Source of the DNA: Candidatus Siliceabacter maunaloa
GTDB lineage: Bacteria > Actinomycetota > Thermoleophilia > Solirubrobacterales > Solirubrobacteraceae
Direction: 5' to 3'
NCBI GenBank assembly: GCA_024330185.1
Contig: JANDLV010000039.1
Location: 1-36,356 of the forward strand
DNA length: 36,356 bases
Part shown: one piece after another, positions 17,251 to 28,731 of the stretch
How the letters are laid out: every line of letters starts with the position of its first letter
Position numbering within the stretch: the first letter of the stretch is position 1
Notes under the pieces: generated by a model
What the model saw: only the letters and a program-made list of their open reading frames with translations
Told to the model about the DNA's origin: nothing
The model's database searches: none
Position numbers and translations under genes: made by a program

Positions 17251-18579
17251 ATGACGGCCCCCGGCACCCCCAAAGGTCTGACCTCTCACCGCCTCACCAC
17301 CCTGGACTCCGGCGTCCGGGTCGTCACGGAGGCCATGCCATCCGTGCGATCCGTGGCGCTCGGCTTCTGGATCGCCACCGGCTCGGTGGCCGAGAGCGAC
17401 GCCGAGGCGGGCCTGTCGCACCTGGTCGAGCACATGCTCTTCCGGGGCACGGCCCGCTACGGCTCGTTGGAGATAGACCAGCTCTTCGACGCACTGGGGG
17501 GCGAGCTCAACGCGGGCACCGGCAAGGAGACCACCACCGTCCACGCGCGGGTCCTCGACGAGCGCCTCCCCGAGGCCTTCGACGCGATGGCCGACATGGT
17601 GTGGCGCCCGCGCATGGACGTCGACGACCTCGACGCCGAGCGGCGCATCGTCCTCGAGGAGCTCGCCATGTACGAGGACGACCCGCAGGACAAGGTCTTC
17701 GACGTGCTGGGCGAGGCCGTCTTCGGCGCCCACCCGCTGGGACGGGCCATCATCGGCAGCCCCGAGGTCATCGGCGGCGTGGCGGCCGGTGATCTGGCCG
17801 CCTTCCACGCCGGGCACTACCGGCCGGGCAACGTCGTCATCGCGGCCGCGGGCTCGGTCGACCATGATGCCCTGGTCGAGCTGGCCCGGGCGGCGGATCC
17901 CGCCATCGGCTCCGTGAATGGAGGCGCCCTCGGCGTGGCTGGCGCGGTGGGTGCGCCGGGCGAGCACATCGCGCGGGTGCGCTTCGTGCACAAGGCCACC
18001 GAGCAGGTCCACGTCTGCCTGGGCGGCCCGGGCATCGACCGCCACGACGAGCGGCGCTTCGCGCTGCGCGTGCTGGACACCATCGTGGGTGGGACGTCGA
18101 GCTCGCGCCTGTTCCAGCAGGTGCGCGAGGAGCGCGGCCTGGCCTACGCGGTGCACTCCTTCCACGCGACGTTCGCCGACACCGGCGAGATCGGCCTCTA
18201 CCTGGGCACCCGGCCCGACAACGTCGCTGCGGCGCTGCAGGTGGTCGGGGACGAGCTGGCGCGGCTGCTCCACGAAGGCGTGGAGGCCGCCGAGCTGGCC
18301 CGCGCGCGCGAGCACGTCAAGGGTCGCGTGGTGCTGGGCCTGGAGTCGACGATGGCGCGAATGAGCCGCCTCGGGGTCTCGCTGCTGGGCGAGGTCCCGC
18401 TGCTGGAGGTCGACGAGCTGCTCGAGCGCGTGGAGGCCGTGGAGGCCGACGAGGTCGACGCGCTGGCCCGCACGCTGTTGGACCCCACGCGCCTGAGCGC
18501 TGCGGGCATCGGCGACGACGAGGCCGCCTTCCGCGCGGCGCTCGCGCCGGTCTCGCCGGCCCTGGCGCAGGCGGCGTGA
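17251..18579 (+). CDS. M16 family zinc metallopeptidase
   Basis: A 442-residue peptidase of the M16 (pitrilysin/processing peptidase-like) family. The inverted zinc motif His57-Leu-Val-Glu60-His61 is present, with the third ligand in the ERRIVLEELAMYEDDP segment (Glu136/137). The C-terminal half has the R/Y motif SSRLFQQVREERGLAYAVHS. It is commonly found next to pnp and dapB in Gram-positive bacteria, as here; its substrate is unknown. ATG 17251 is 55 bases after pnp. The longer frame upstream would overlap the RGG-coding tail of pnp. The stop overlaps the dapB start. Confidence 0.93.
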   Translation: MTAPGTPKGLTSHRLTTLDSGVRVVTEAMPSVRSVALGFWIATGSVAESDAEAGLSHLVEHMLFRGTARYGSLEIDQLFDALGGELNAGTGKETTTVHARVLDERLPEAFDAMADMVWRPRMDVDDLDAERRIVLEELAMYEDDPQDKVFDVLGEAVFGAHPLGRAIIGSPEVIGGVAAGDLAAFHAGHYRPGNVVIAAAGSVDHDALVELARAADPAIGSVNGGALGVAGAVGAPGEHIARVRFVHKATEQVHVCLGGPGIDRHDERRFALRVLDTIVGGTSSSRLFQQVREERGLAYAVHSFHATFADTGEIGLYLGTRPDNVAAALQVVGDELARLLHEGVEAAELARAREHVKGRVVLGLESTMARMSRLGVSLLGEVPLLEVDELLERVEAVEADEVDALARTLLDPTRLSAAGIGDDEAAFRAALAPVSPALAQAA

Positions 18580-19250
18580 TGGCCCGCGACGCCCTGCGCG
18601 TCGCGGTGGCCGGGGCCGCCGGGCGCATGGGGGAGGCCGTGTGCCAGGCCGTCGAGGGCACCGACGACCTCGTCCTGACCGGCCGCGCCGACCCGGCGCT
18701 GGGGACCGCCGTGGCCGAGGTGCTGGGCGACGCCGACGTGCTCGTGGACTTCACCCGCCCCGACACGGCGCTGGACAACGTCCGGGCCTGCCTGGACGCA
18801 GGCGTCCACGCAGTCGTGGGTACCAGCGGGTGGGATCTCGAGCCGATCCGCGGCCTCACCGCCGACCCCGACGCGCCCAACGTCCTCTTCGCGCCCAACT
18901 TCGCCATCGGCGCGGTGCTGATGATGCGCTTCGCCACCGAGGCCTCGAGGCACATGGCCGCGGCACAGATCGTCGAGCTGCACCACGACGGCAAGCTCGA
19001 CAAGCCGTCCGGCACTGCCGCCCGCACCGCCGAGCTCATGGAGGGCGACGTGCCCATCCACTCCGTCCGTCTCCCCGGTCTGGTCGCCCACCAGGAGGTC
19101 ATCCTCGGCGACCTCGGCCAGACGCTGACCATCCGCCACGACTCGCTGGACCGCACCTCCTTCATGCCCGGCGTCCTGCTCGCCATCCGCCGTGTACCCA
19201 CGCTGCCCAAGTCCCCGGTGGTGGGGCTCGAGCACCTGCTCTTCGGCTGA
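18579..19250 (+). CDS. dapB: 4-hydroxy-tetrahydrodipicolinate reductase DapB
   Basis: DapB carries out the second committed step of the diaminopimelate/lysine pathway, reducing the DapA product with NAD(P)H. The 223-residue protein has the nucleotide-binding VAVAGAAGRMGEAV, DFTRPDTALDNV, VVGTSGW, APNFAIGAVLMMRF and the active-site [15 protein letters not shown]. It is a little short (family about 245) but all motifs are present. ATG 18579 overlaps the M16 stop (TGATG). A second, broken copy of its last 450 bases lies 3.6 kb downstream at 22824-23271. Confidence 0.95.
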   Translation: MARDALRVAVAGAAGRMGEAVCQAVEGTDDLVLTGRADPALGTAVAEVLGDADVLVDFTRPDTALDNVRACLDAGVHAVVGTSGWDLEPIRGLTADPDAPNVLFAPNFAIGAVLMMRFATEASRHMAAAQIVELHHDGKLDKPSGTAARTAELMEGDVPIHSVRLPGLVAHQEVILGDLGQTLTIRHDSLDRTSFMPGVLLAIRRVPTLPKSPVVGLEHLLFG

Positions 19251-19408
19251 GCGGCGATCGCGTCCGGGCCTCGGTCGAACACACCGGGTGCCGGGCGCAC
19301 GCCGACACAGGACGCGGCGCATCGATCACGATCTCTCGCGGCTCACGCCTCTCCGCGGTTGGCACGGTCCCACGCTCTTCCCGCGGCGTTCTTCCCCCTC
19401 GGAGCCCG

Positions 19409-19414
19409 TAGAGT
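19409..19414 (+). promoter_or_regulatory. Possible leaderless -10 (TAGAGT) of the kinase gene
   Basis: TAGAGT lies 10 bases before GTG 19425, with no Shine-Dalgarno in between. No -35 at the standard distance was convincing. The rest of the dapB-kinase gap (19251-19408) shows no gene. Confidence 0.35.
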
Positions 19415-20391
19415 CCGCGGTCCTGTGGCGATGTCCGGCGATTCCAAGCGCACTCTCAAGGTTGGCCCCTACATCGTCGATCTGGACAGGCCGCTCGGCA
19501 AAGGCGGCTTCGGCACGGTCTATCTGGGCCGCCACGAGACGACCGGCGATGAGGCAGCGGTCAAGCTGTTCTCGCAGCGGCCAGATTTCTCGGAGGGCGA
19601 GCTGATGGCGCGGCTCCAGCGCGAGATCGTCATCTCGGCGGCCGTCAAGCACGACCACCTCGTGAGGATTCTCGACGGTGGGCTACATGACGGGCTGCCG
19701 TGGACGGCGATGGTGCTCATCGCCGGCGATGAGCTGGCAGCTCGGCTACAGATACACGATGAGGACACCTTCGCGATGGTTCTCGTGCAGGTGGCCAGCG
19801 CGCTCGAGGCGCTGCACTCGGCCGGCAGCGGAGACGGCGCACAGCAGACGAACTTCGTCCATCGCGATGTGAAGCCTAAGAACATCATGATCACTGGCAG
19901 TGGGCGCGGCGTGTGCGGTGTCCTCGTCGATCTCGGCACCGCCAAGGCGCTCGACGACTCGAAAACCAAGAACCTCGGGACCTCTCCCTGGATGGCCCCG
20001 AGCCGTTTCGGCTTGAACGACGAGCGTCGCCGCGACACGCGCATCGGGCTCTCGGCTCAAGAGGACGTCTACGCCCTCGCCGCGGTGGGCTGGGCGATGC
20101 TGACGGGGACTCCACCATTCTCCAAGGAGGCCGAGGAGGAGGAGTTGACGTTCGTCCGGCGCGTCGCCCGCAGCCCTCGCCCGGGCCTGCCGACGCATGC
20201 GTCCGAGTGGGCGCACCGATATGTCGACAGGGTTCATCAATCACTCGATCCCACCCGCCCAAGCAGGCGAGGATCTGCGCAGGATCTTGCACAGGCGGTC
20301 GCGGGCATCGCCTGGCAGGGCCAGGCACCGCCGTCGATCAGGCAGCTGCTGCACCTGAGCGAGGTGCCGGCGGAGCCCGACAAGGGCTACG

Positions 20392-23271
<2,880 letters not shown>

Positions 23272-23285
23272 GGCGCGGGGTCAGA

Positions 23286-23675
23286 TCAGACCGCGACGAT
23301 GCGCGGTGGATCGGGCAGCGCCGCGGCGAGGACGCTCAGATCGTCGCGGTCGCTGGTCACGATGATGCCGCCGATGCGGTGGGCGAGCAGCGCGACGCCG
23401 GCGTCGACGGCGTCGGCCAGCCCTGTCGCGGCGAGCAGCTCCCCGGCCTCCCGAGCCAGCTGCCCGTCATAGCTGACGATGCTGACGGAGCCGCCCAAGA
23501 AGCGCGCGAGCCGAGCCTGGCGCGCGCCGCCGCGCCAGGCCTGCGCGATCACGGGCGCGAGCACCGCGGGCGGGCGTCGTCGCCGATCCAGCAGTGCTGT
23601 GACTTCTCGGCCTCCCCGCTCGATGGCGATCAGGGCACCGGTGTCGAGGACAAGGGCGGCGTCCGACGCGGTGGC
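23286..23675 (-). CDS. PIN-domain toxin (VapC-like), start codon not found
   Basis: The frame carries a full PIN-domain set: LVLDTGALIAIE (Asp and Glu), GLADAVDAGVALLAHR (Asp) and IVTSDRDDL (Asp). PIN toxins are metal-dependent RNases that usually cut tRNA or rRNA. The gene overlaps the end of the antitoxin gene by 46 bases. No ATG, GTG or TTG occurs between the in-frame stop at 23676-23678 and the first active-site Asp. A GTG at 23679 is out of frame by one base, so one missing base would give a normal start (VSATASDAALVLD). The first ordinary start in frame, 23564, would remove the N-terminal active-site residues. Either the toxin is inactivated or the sequence has an error. Confidence 0.7.
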   Translation of the reverse strand, partial: ATASDAALVLDTGALIAIERGGREVTALLDRRRRPPAVLAPVIAQAWRGGARQARLARFLGGSVSIVSYDGQLAREAGELLAATGLADAVDAGVALLAHRIGGIIVTSDRDDLSVLAAALPDPPRIVAV

Positions 23676-23893
23676 TCACCCCTCAGCTGTGCGTCGATGT
23701 CGTCGTAGACCTCCTGCGGGATAGGACCGACCTCCTCGAGCAGCTCGTCGACGAACCGGTTGTAGTTGGCGAGCTTGACCTCGCGCGAGAGCGCGTCGTT
23801 GACCAGGCGCGACATGTTCCCATCGGGAGCGATCTTCGCAGCGGCCTCGACGACCTTGGCGTCCAACGTGAAGGAGCGCGTGATCTTGGGCAT
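23630..23893 (-). CDS. Ribbon-helix-helix-type antitoxin (VapB-like)
   Basis: An 87-residue protein. The N-terminal 45 residues (ITRSFTLDAKVVEAAAKIAP, MSRLVNDALSREVK) match the strand-helix-helix pattern of RHH/CopG-type DNA-binding antitoxins. The following acidic segment (ELLEEVGPIPQEVYDDIDAQ) would neutralise the toxin. The last 15 residues are Pro-rich and may be an extension caused by loss of an earlier stop. The gene comes first, followed by the toxin, the usual toxin-antitoxin order. The start ATG 23893 sits inside a perfect inverted repeat, so autorepression is likely. recD2 ends 12 bases upstream on the same strand. Confidence 0.75.
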   Translation of the reverse strand: MPKITRSFTLDAKVVEAAAKIAPDGNMSRLVNDALSREVKLANYNRFVDELLEEVGPIPQEVYDDIDAQLRGEPPRRTPPLSSTPVP

Positions 23894-23910
23894 GATACGA
23901 CGGTATCATG
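23891..23910 (-). promoter_or_regulatory. Autoregulatory operator and leaderless promoter of the toxin-antitoxin pair
   Basis: A perfect inverted repeat, CATGATAC-gacg-GTATCATG, covers the antitoxin start codon (23893-23891 on the minus strand). On that strand TACCGT (23905-23900) lies exactly 6 bases before the ATG, a leaderless -10 of the TANNNT type. Promoter, operator and start codon therefore coincide in 20 bases. The outer half also contains the recD2 stop codon (23908-23906). RHH antitoxins are known to bind such short palindromes. Confidence 0.7.
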
Positions 23911-26116
23911 GCTGCTCGCCGGTAACCAACCCAGCGAGGCGCGTGTGGCGCTGCGCCGCGTCGACGCGGGTGAGCGCGTGGGGGAGGGCACCGGGCTCGG
24001 TGACGAGGACGCAGAGACGCTCGGCACGCGTCACGCCGGTATACACGAGGTTGCGGGTGAGCATGTGGCGGTGGGCGCGGGCGAGGAGCACGACGACCGC
24101 GGGGCTGCTGGAGCCCTGGAGCTTGTGCACCGAGGCGGCGTAGGCAAGGCGCAGCGTTCCCAGGGCCCCGAAGGGCAGGGTGATGGTGCGCCCGTCGGTG
24201 AGGCACAGCAGCGCGCGTTCGCGCTCGGGATCGGCGCTGACCAGGACCCCGACCTCGCCGTTCATCAGTTCGCGTTCGTGGTCGTTGACCGTCTGGAGGA
24301 CCTTGTCCTGGACGCGCAGCGAGGTGCCGGGGATCGCTGCGCCATCGGGGTTCAGGCGCTCGCGCAGGCGCTCGTTGAGCGCGTCGATGCCGGCCGGGCC
24401 GCGGTGCATCGGGGCGAGCACCTGGATGCCGGCGGTCGCGTCGACGCCGAGGTGGCCGGGGAGGCGCTCGACGGCGAGCGAGACCGCCTCGTCGACCATG
24501 GCCTGCGCGCCGTCACGCTGGACGACGAAGAAGTCGCGCAGGCCGTCGGCGTCTGGGTGGCGGAGTGGCGGCTCGCCGCCGGCGTTGACGGCGTGCGCAG
24601 CGTGGACGATGAGCGAGCGGGCAGCCTGGCGGAAGACCTCGGTCAGGGTGGTGGTGGGGACCGCCTCGGAGGCGATGAGGTCGCCCAGCGGGCGGCCGGC
24701 GCCGACCGGCGCGAGCTGGTCGACATCGCCGACGAGCAGCACGTGGGTGCGTGGCCCGACCGCGGCCAGCAGGGCCTCGGCCAGGCGCACGGAGAGCATC
24801 GAGGCCTCGTCGACGATGAGGACGTCGCAGCCCTCGATCGGCGCGTCGGCGTCGCGCGCCGGGCCCTCGCCGGGCACCCACTCGAGCAGGCGGTGGATGG
24901 TGCTGGCCGGCGCGCCGGTCAGCTCGGTGAGGCGCCGCGCAGCCTTGCCCGTCGGTGCGCACAGGCGCGCCGTGCGGCTCGCGCCACGCACGGCGTCCAC
25001 CAGCGCGCGCATCGTCTGGGTCTTGCCGGTGCCCGGGCCGCCTGTGAGGATGGACAGCCGCCGCTCGAGGGCCGTGGTCACCGCCCGCCACTGATCGTCG
25101 GTGGGGACGAACTCACCGGTGGTGGGTCGGTCCGATGCCTTGCGCAGCTTCAGTTCGGCGCCGCCGTCCAGCAGGCGACGCACGTGGCCTGCCAGCGACT
25201 GCTCGACTGCGTGCAGGCCGGCGGCCGCGATGAGGCTCGCGCCGCTCGGCGCCTCGCCCTCGGTCGCCAGAGCGCTGTCGTCGCCTGGTGCCTCGCCCCC
25301 GGCGGCTGGCGCGCGAGCCGGCGCCTTCTCCACCACCACCTCCTCGCGCTCCTCCAGCTCGTCGATCGCGTCGCCGGCCTCGGCGCCCAGCAGCCGCCGC
25401 GCGCGCTCCTCCAGCTCGCCGCGCGGCAGCACGGTGTGGCCGTCGTCCTCGGCGAGCGCCAGCGCGTGCAGGACGCCCGCCCGCAGGCGCCCGGGCGCGT
25501 CGGGGGCCGCGCCCAGCGAGCGGGCCAGCGTGTCCGCGGTGGCGAAGCCGACGCCGGGCAGGGAGCACACCGCGTAGGGGTCCTCGCGCAGGCGCGCCAC
25601 CGACCGCGTGCCCCATGCGCGCACGATCCGCCCCGCCGCGGCGGCGTCGACGCCGTGCTCGGCCAGCAGCAGGCGCACGCGGCGCAGCGCCGCCTGGTCC
25701 TCCCACGAGCGCACGGCCGCGCCTATGCGCGCCCGCCCGATGCCAGGCACCCCGCGCAGCGCCGCGCGCGGGTCGCGGTCGACGACCGCCAGCACCTCGC
25801 TGCCGTGGTGGTCCAGCAGCCACGCGGCGCCGCGGGCGCCCACGCCGCGCACCTGCTCCAGCACGGCCAGCAGCGCCGCCTCGGAGGCCGGTTCGAGCAC
25901 CGCGACGTGGCGCACCTCGAGCTGCTCGCCGTGCTTGGGATGGGCCCGCCAAACCCCCGCGGCGCGTACCCGCTCACCTTCGCGCACGTGGGCCAGCGGG
26001 CCGGTGAGCACCGCCTCCTCGCCCTCGTCGGTGAGCCCGACGAGCACGGCGAAGTCGCCGTCGGGGGCGGCGAACTTGACGCCGACGATCTCGGCCTCGA
26101 CCTCGACGGGCTCCAT
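23906..26116 (-). CDS. recD2: RecD2-type DNA helicase
   Basis: RecD2 is a 5'-3' superfamily-1 helicase found in bacteria without RecBC. The 736-residue protein begins with an OB-like domain (residues 1-80). Helix-hairpin-helix units follow (LEQVRGVGARGAAWLLDHHG, REDPYAVCSLPGVGFATADT). The helicase core has Walker A GGPGTGKT with Lys365, the DEASM Walker B box, GDVDQLAPVGAG, VFRQ, and a C-terminal motif SVHKLQGSSSPAVVV. Asp-rich and Ala-rich loops near residue 280 are an insertion. ATG 26116 is chosen because earlier in-frame starts would overlap dapA. Its exact role here is unknown; DNA repair is the family inference. Confidence 0.92.
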   Translation of the reverse strand: MEPVEVEAEIVGVKFAAPDGDFAVLVGLTDEGEEAVLTGPLAHVREGERVRAAGVWRAHPKHGEQLEVRHVAVLEPASEAALLAVLEQVRGVGARGAAWLLDHHGSEVLAVVDRDPRAALRGVPGIGRARIGAAVRSWEDQAALRRVRLLLAEHGVDAAAAGRIVRAWGTRSVARLREDPYAVCSLPGVGFATADTLARSLGAAPDAPGRLRAGVLHALALAEDDGHTVLPRGELEERARRLLGAEAGDAIDELEEREEVVVEKAPARAPAAGGEAPGDDSALATEGEAPSGASLIAAAGLHAVEQSLAGHVRRLLDGGAELKLRKASDRPTTGEFVPTDDQWRAVTTALERRLSILTGGPGTGKTQTMRALVDAVRGASRTARLCAPTGKAARRLTELTGAPASTIHRLLEWVPGEGPARDADAPIEGCDVLIVDEASMLSVRLAEALLAAVGPRTHVLLVGDVDQLAPVGAGRPLGDLIASEAVPTTTLTEVFRQAARSLIVHAAHAVNAGGEPPLRHPDADGLRDFFVVQRDGAQAMVDEAVSLAVERLPGHLGVDATAGIQVLAPMHRGPAGIDALNERLRERLNPDGAAIPGTSLRVQDKVLQTVNDHERELMNGEVGVLVSADPERERALLCLTDGRTITLPFGALGTLRLAYAASVHKLQGSSSPAVVVLLARAHRHMLTRNLVYTGVTRAERLCVLVTEPGALPHALTRVDAAQRHTRLAGLVTGEQP

Positions 26117-26160
26117 GGCGCCACCGTACCCCGACCGGCGGCGGGCGCGGGCGGGTGGGG

Positions 26161-26180
26161 ACGAGTTATGACTGACTCGT
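26161..26180 (+). promoter_or_regulatory. Dyad at the dapA start with possible -10
   Basis: ACGAGT (26161-26166) and ACTCGT (26175-26180) form a 6-bp inverted repeat that ends directly before ATG 26181. TATGAC in its centre (26167-26172) could be a -10, 8 bases from the start codon. It could be an operator for dapA, or chance. It lies in the 64-base gap between divergent recD2 and dapA. Confidence 0.35.
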
Positions 26181-27053
26181 ATGGAACACTGCGCAGAGAT
26201 GTCACTGGGCACCGTCCTCACCGCCATCGTCACGCCCTTCGACGCCGACCTGCGCGTCGACGAGGAGGCTTTCGTCGCGCTGCACGCGCACCTGTGCGCG
26301 CACGGCTCCGACGGGATCGTGGCGGCCGGCACGACCGGTGAGGCCTCGACCCTCAGCGACTCCGAGCACCTGCGGCTCGTCGAGCTGGCCGTGGCCAACC
26401 GGCCGCCGGGCACCACCGTCCTTGCCGGCACCGGCTCCAACGACACCCGCCACGCCGTCGAGATGACCCAGCGCGCCACCGAGCTGGGCGTCGACGGGAT
26501 CCTCTCCGTCACGCCGTACTACAACCGCCCCAACCGCCGCGGGATGCTCGCCCACTTCCGCGAGGTCGCGCGGGCCACCGACAAGCCGATCGTCCTCTAC
26601 AACATCCCCTCGCGCACGGCTACGGACATGCCCAACGACCTGCTGGCCGAGCTCGCGCAGGTCGAGCGCATCGACTACGTCAAGCAGGCCAACAACGCCA
26701 ACCTGGCGCTGGTCGACGGCCTCGGCCTCTACGCGGGCAACGACGAGATCTTCGCTCGCACGCTCGACCTGGGCGGGGAGGGCGGCATCCTCGTGGCCAG
26801 CCACATCGTGGGCGACGAGATGCGCGCCATGGTCGACGAGCCCGATCGCCGCGCGGAGATCGACGCCGCGCTGCGGCCCGTCTACGAGGGGATCGCGGTG
26901 ACCACGAACCCCATCGGCGTCAAGGCAGCGCTCAACCTCCTCGGCCACCGCGTCGGTGGCCTGCGGCTGCCTCTGGTGGAGGCCGACGAGCACGAGCTCG
27001 CCGTCGTTCGCGCGGCGCTGGAGCGCCACGGGCTGTTGGCGGCCGCACGGTGA
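26181..27053 (+). CDS. dapA: 4-hydroxy-tetrahydrodipicolinate synthase DapA
   Basis: DapA condenses pyruvate with aspartate semialdehyde, the entry step of the diaminopimelate/lysine pathway. The protein of 290 residues has LTAIVTPFDADLRVD, the substrate-binding AAGTTGEASTLS, SVTPYYNRPNRRGM with the catalytic Tyr, YNIPSRTATDM, and the Schiff-base lysine segment IDYVKQANNANL. The C-terminus contains TTNPIGVKAALNLLG. ATG 26199 (MSLGTVLTA) is an alternative start that matches the family N-terminus better. ATG 26181 is favoured only if transcription is leaderless. The gene overlaps the RNase J gene (GTGA). Confidence 0.95.
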   Translation: MEHCAEMSLGTVLTAIVTPFDADLRVDEEAFVALHAHLCAHGSDGIVAAGTTGEASTLSDSEHLRLVELAVANRPPGTTVLAGTGSNDTRHAVEMTQRATELGVDGILSVTPYYNRPNRRGMLAHFREVARATDKPIVLYNIPSRTATDMPNDLLAELAQVERIDYVKQANNANLALVDGLGLYAGNDEIFARTLDLGGEGGILVASHIVGDEMRAMVDEPDRRAEIDAALRPVYEGIAVTTNPIGVKAALNLLGHRVGGLRLPLVEADEHELAVVRAALERHGLLAAAR

Positions 27054-28717
27054 GCGCGCCCAAGCTGCGCCTGCTCCCCCTGGGCGGCCTGGGGGAGATC
27101 GGCAAGAACATGACCGTGGTCGAGCTGGAGGACCGCATCGTCGTCGTCGACGTCGGGCTGCGCTTCCCCACCGCCGACATGATGGGCATCGACCTCGTGC
27201 TGCCCGACTTCGCCTACCTGCGCGAGCGGGTGGACGACATCGAGGCCATCGTCGTAACCCACGGCCACGAGGACCACCTCGGTGCGCTGCCCTGGATCCT
27301 GCGCGAGCTGGGCGTGCGCGACATCCCCGTCTACGGGCGCAAGCTGACCACGGCGATGGCCCGCTCCAAGCTCGACGAGCACCGCATGAAGGAGGTGCCC
27401 GTCGAGGACGTCGAGCCCGGCGAGCACCTCGAGATCGGCCCGTTCGACCTCGAGCTGGTCCACATGACCCACTCGATCCCCGATGCCGCCGCCGTCGCGC
27501 TGCACACCGAGCTGGGCACCGTCCTGATCACCGGCGACTACCGCTTCGACCAGACCCCCGTCGACGGGCGCCCCGCGGACATGGCTCGCCTGGCGGAGCT
27601 CGGGCGTGAGGGCGTGCTGCTGCTCTACGGCGACTCCACCAACGCCGACCGCCCGGGGATCGCCACGTCGGAGTCCGACGTCGGCCCGGAGCTCGAGCGG
27701 GTCTTCGCTCGCGCCGAGGGGCGCATCGTCGTCACGAGCTTCGCCTCCAACATCCATCGCGTGCAGCAGGTGGTCCACGCGGCGGAGGCCCTGGGGCGCA
27801 AGGTCGCGCTGGTCGGGCGCTCCATGCGCAAGAACGTCAACATCGGCCGCTCGCTGGGCCACATCGACGTGCCCGAGGGGATGCTCGTCCAGCCGCGCGA
27901 GATGAACGACTTTCCCGACCACAAGCTGGTCATCATCTCCACGGGCTCCCAGGGGGAGCCGCTCAGCGCGCTGCGGCGCATGGCCTACCGTGACCATCCC
28001 CAGGTCCAGCTCCACGACGGCGACACCGTGGTGTTCAGCGCGACACCCATCCCGGGCAACGAGCGCGCCGTCAACGACACCATCGACCGCCTCTACCAGA
28101 TCGGCTGCGGCGTGGTGACGACGCGCGACGCGCCGGTGCACGCCTCGGGGCACGGCCATCGCGAGGAGCTCAAGCTGATGCTCAACCTCACGAAGCCTCG
28201 CTACGTGATGCCGGCCCACGGGGACTTCAAGCGCATCCACCTCCACGCGCAGCTCGCCGAGGCCGTCGGCGTGCCCGAGGGCAACATCTTCCGCGGGGAG
28301 AACGGGCTGCCGCTGGAGATCGACGCCGCGGGCGCGCGCTTCGGCGAGCGCGAGCGCAGCGGCATGATCTTCGTCGACGGCGTGGACATCGGCGACGTCG
28401 CCGACGTCGCGCTACGCGACCGCCGGATGCTCAGCGCCGACGGCATCTTCGTCGTGGTGGCCACCGTCTCCGAGCAGGACGGCTCCTCGGTCGCCGAGCC
28501 CGAGGTCATCTTCCGCGGCGTCCCCTTCCGCGAGGAGGCCACCAAGCTCCTGGACGAGCTGCGCGCCACCGTCGAGGCCTCCCTCGCCCGCGCCGCCGGC
28601 GAGCAGATCCGCGCGATCGACCTTCTCCAGCAGATCCTCCACGACGACCTCGGGGCGTTCGTGTACGAGCGCCTGCGGCGACGCCCGATGGTGCTGCCGG
28701 TCGTCGTCGAGGTGTGA
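27050..28717 (+). CDS. rnj: Ribonuclease J
   Basis: RNase J is a metallo-beta-lactamase-type endo- and 5' exoribonuclease of RNA maturation and decay. The 555-residue protein has PLGGLGEIGKNMTVVELED, the zinc motif THGHEDHLGA with His71, His73, Asp75 and His76, and DSIPDAAA-type metal-ligand segments (HMTHSIPDAAAVAL). The beta-CASP domain carries TSFASNIHRVQQV and STGSQGEPLSALRRM. The C-terminal domain includes HASGHGHREELKLML and MPAHGDFKR. The dapA-rnj-ftsK order is common in actinobacteria; here seven other genes separate rnj from ftsK. The GTG start overlaps the dapA stop. Confidence 0.96.
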   Translation: MSAPKLRLLPLGGLGEIGKNMTVVELEDRIVVVDVGLRFPTADMMGIDLVLPDFAYLRERVDDIEAIVVTHGHEDHLGALPWILRELGVRDIPVYGRKLTTAMARSKLDEHRMKEVPVEDVEPGEHLEIGPFDLELVHMTHSIPDAAAVALHTELGTVLITGDYRFDQTPVDGRPADMARLAELGREGVLLLYGDSTNADRPGIATSESDVGPELERVFARAEGRIVVTSFASNIHRVQQVVHAAEALGRKVALVGRSMRKNVNIGRSLGHIDVPEGMLVQPREMNDFPDHKLVIISTGSQGEPLSALRRMAYRDHPQVQLHDGDTVVFSATPIPGNERAVNDTIDRLYQIGCGVVTTRDAPVHASGHGHREELKLMLNLTKPRYVMPAHGDFKRIHLHAQLAEAVGVPEGNIFRGENGLPLEIDAAGARFGERERSGMIFVDGVDIGDVADVALRDRRMLSADGIFVVVATVSEQDGSSVAEPEVIFRGVPFREEATKLLDELRATVEASLARAAGEQIRAIDLLQQILHDDLGAFVYERLRRRPMVLPVVVEV

Positions 28718-28719
28718 GG

Positions 28720-28725
28720 TAGCCT
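28720..28725 (+). promoter_or_regulatory. Leaderless -10 (TAGCCT) of the Uma2 gene
   Basis: TAGCCT lies exactly 6 bases before ATG 28732, with no Shine-Dalgarno between. This matches the TANNNT-N6-ATG layout also seen at the antitoxin promoter. Confidence 0.55.
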
Positions 28726-28731
28726 CAGCCC

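Noticed and set aside
15669-17273. 534-codon open frame opposite pnp
   Set aside because: It mirrors the third-position GC bias of pnp, has no domain pattern, and pnp is unambiguous.
26117-26512. Longer start for recD2 reaching into dapA
   Set aside because: It overlaps the certain dapA coding region and adds residues unlike RecD2; ATG 26116 gives the normal OB-domain start.
26670-26710. Unusual residues after the DapA catalytic lysine (KQANN)
   Set aside because: The lysine and other motifs are intact, and the following residues vary between DapA subgroups; no sign of lost function.
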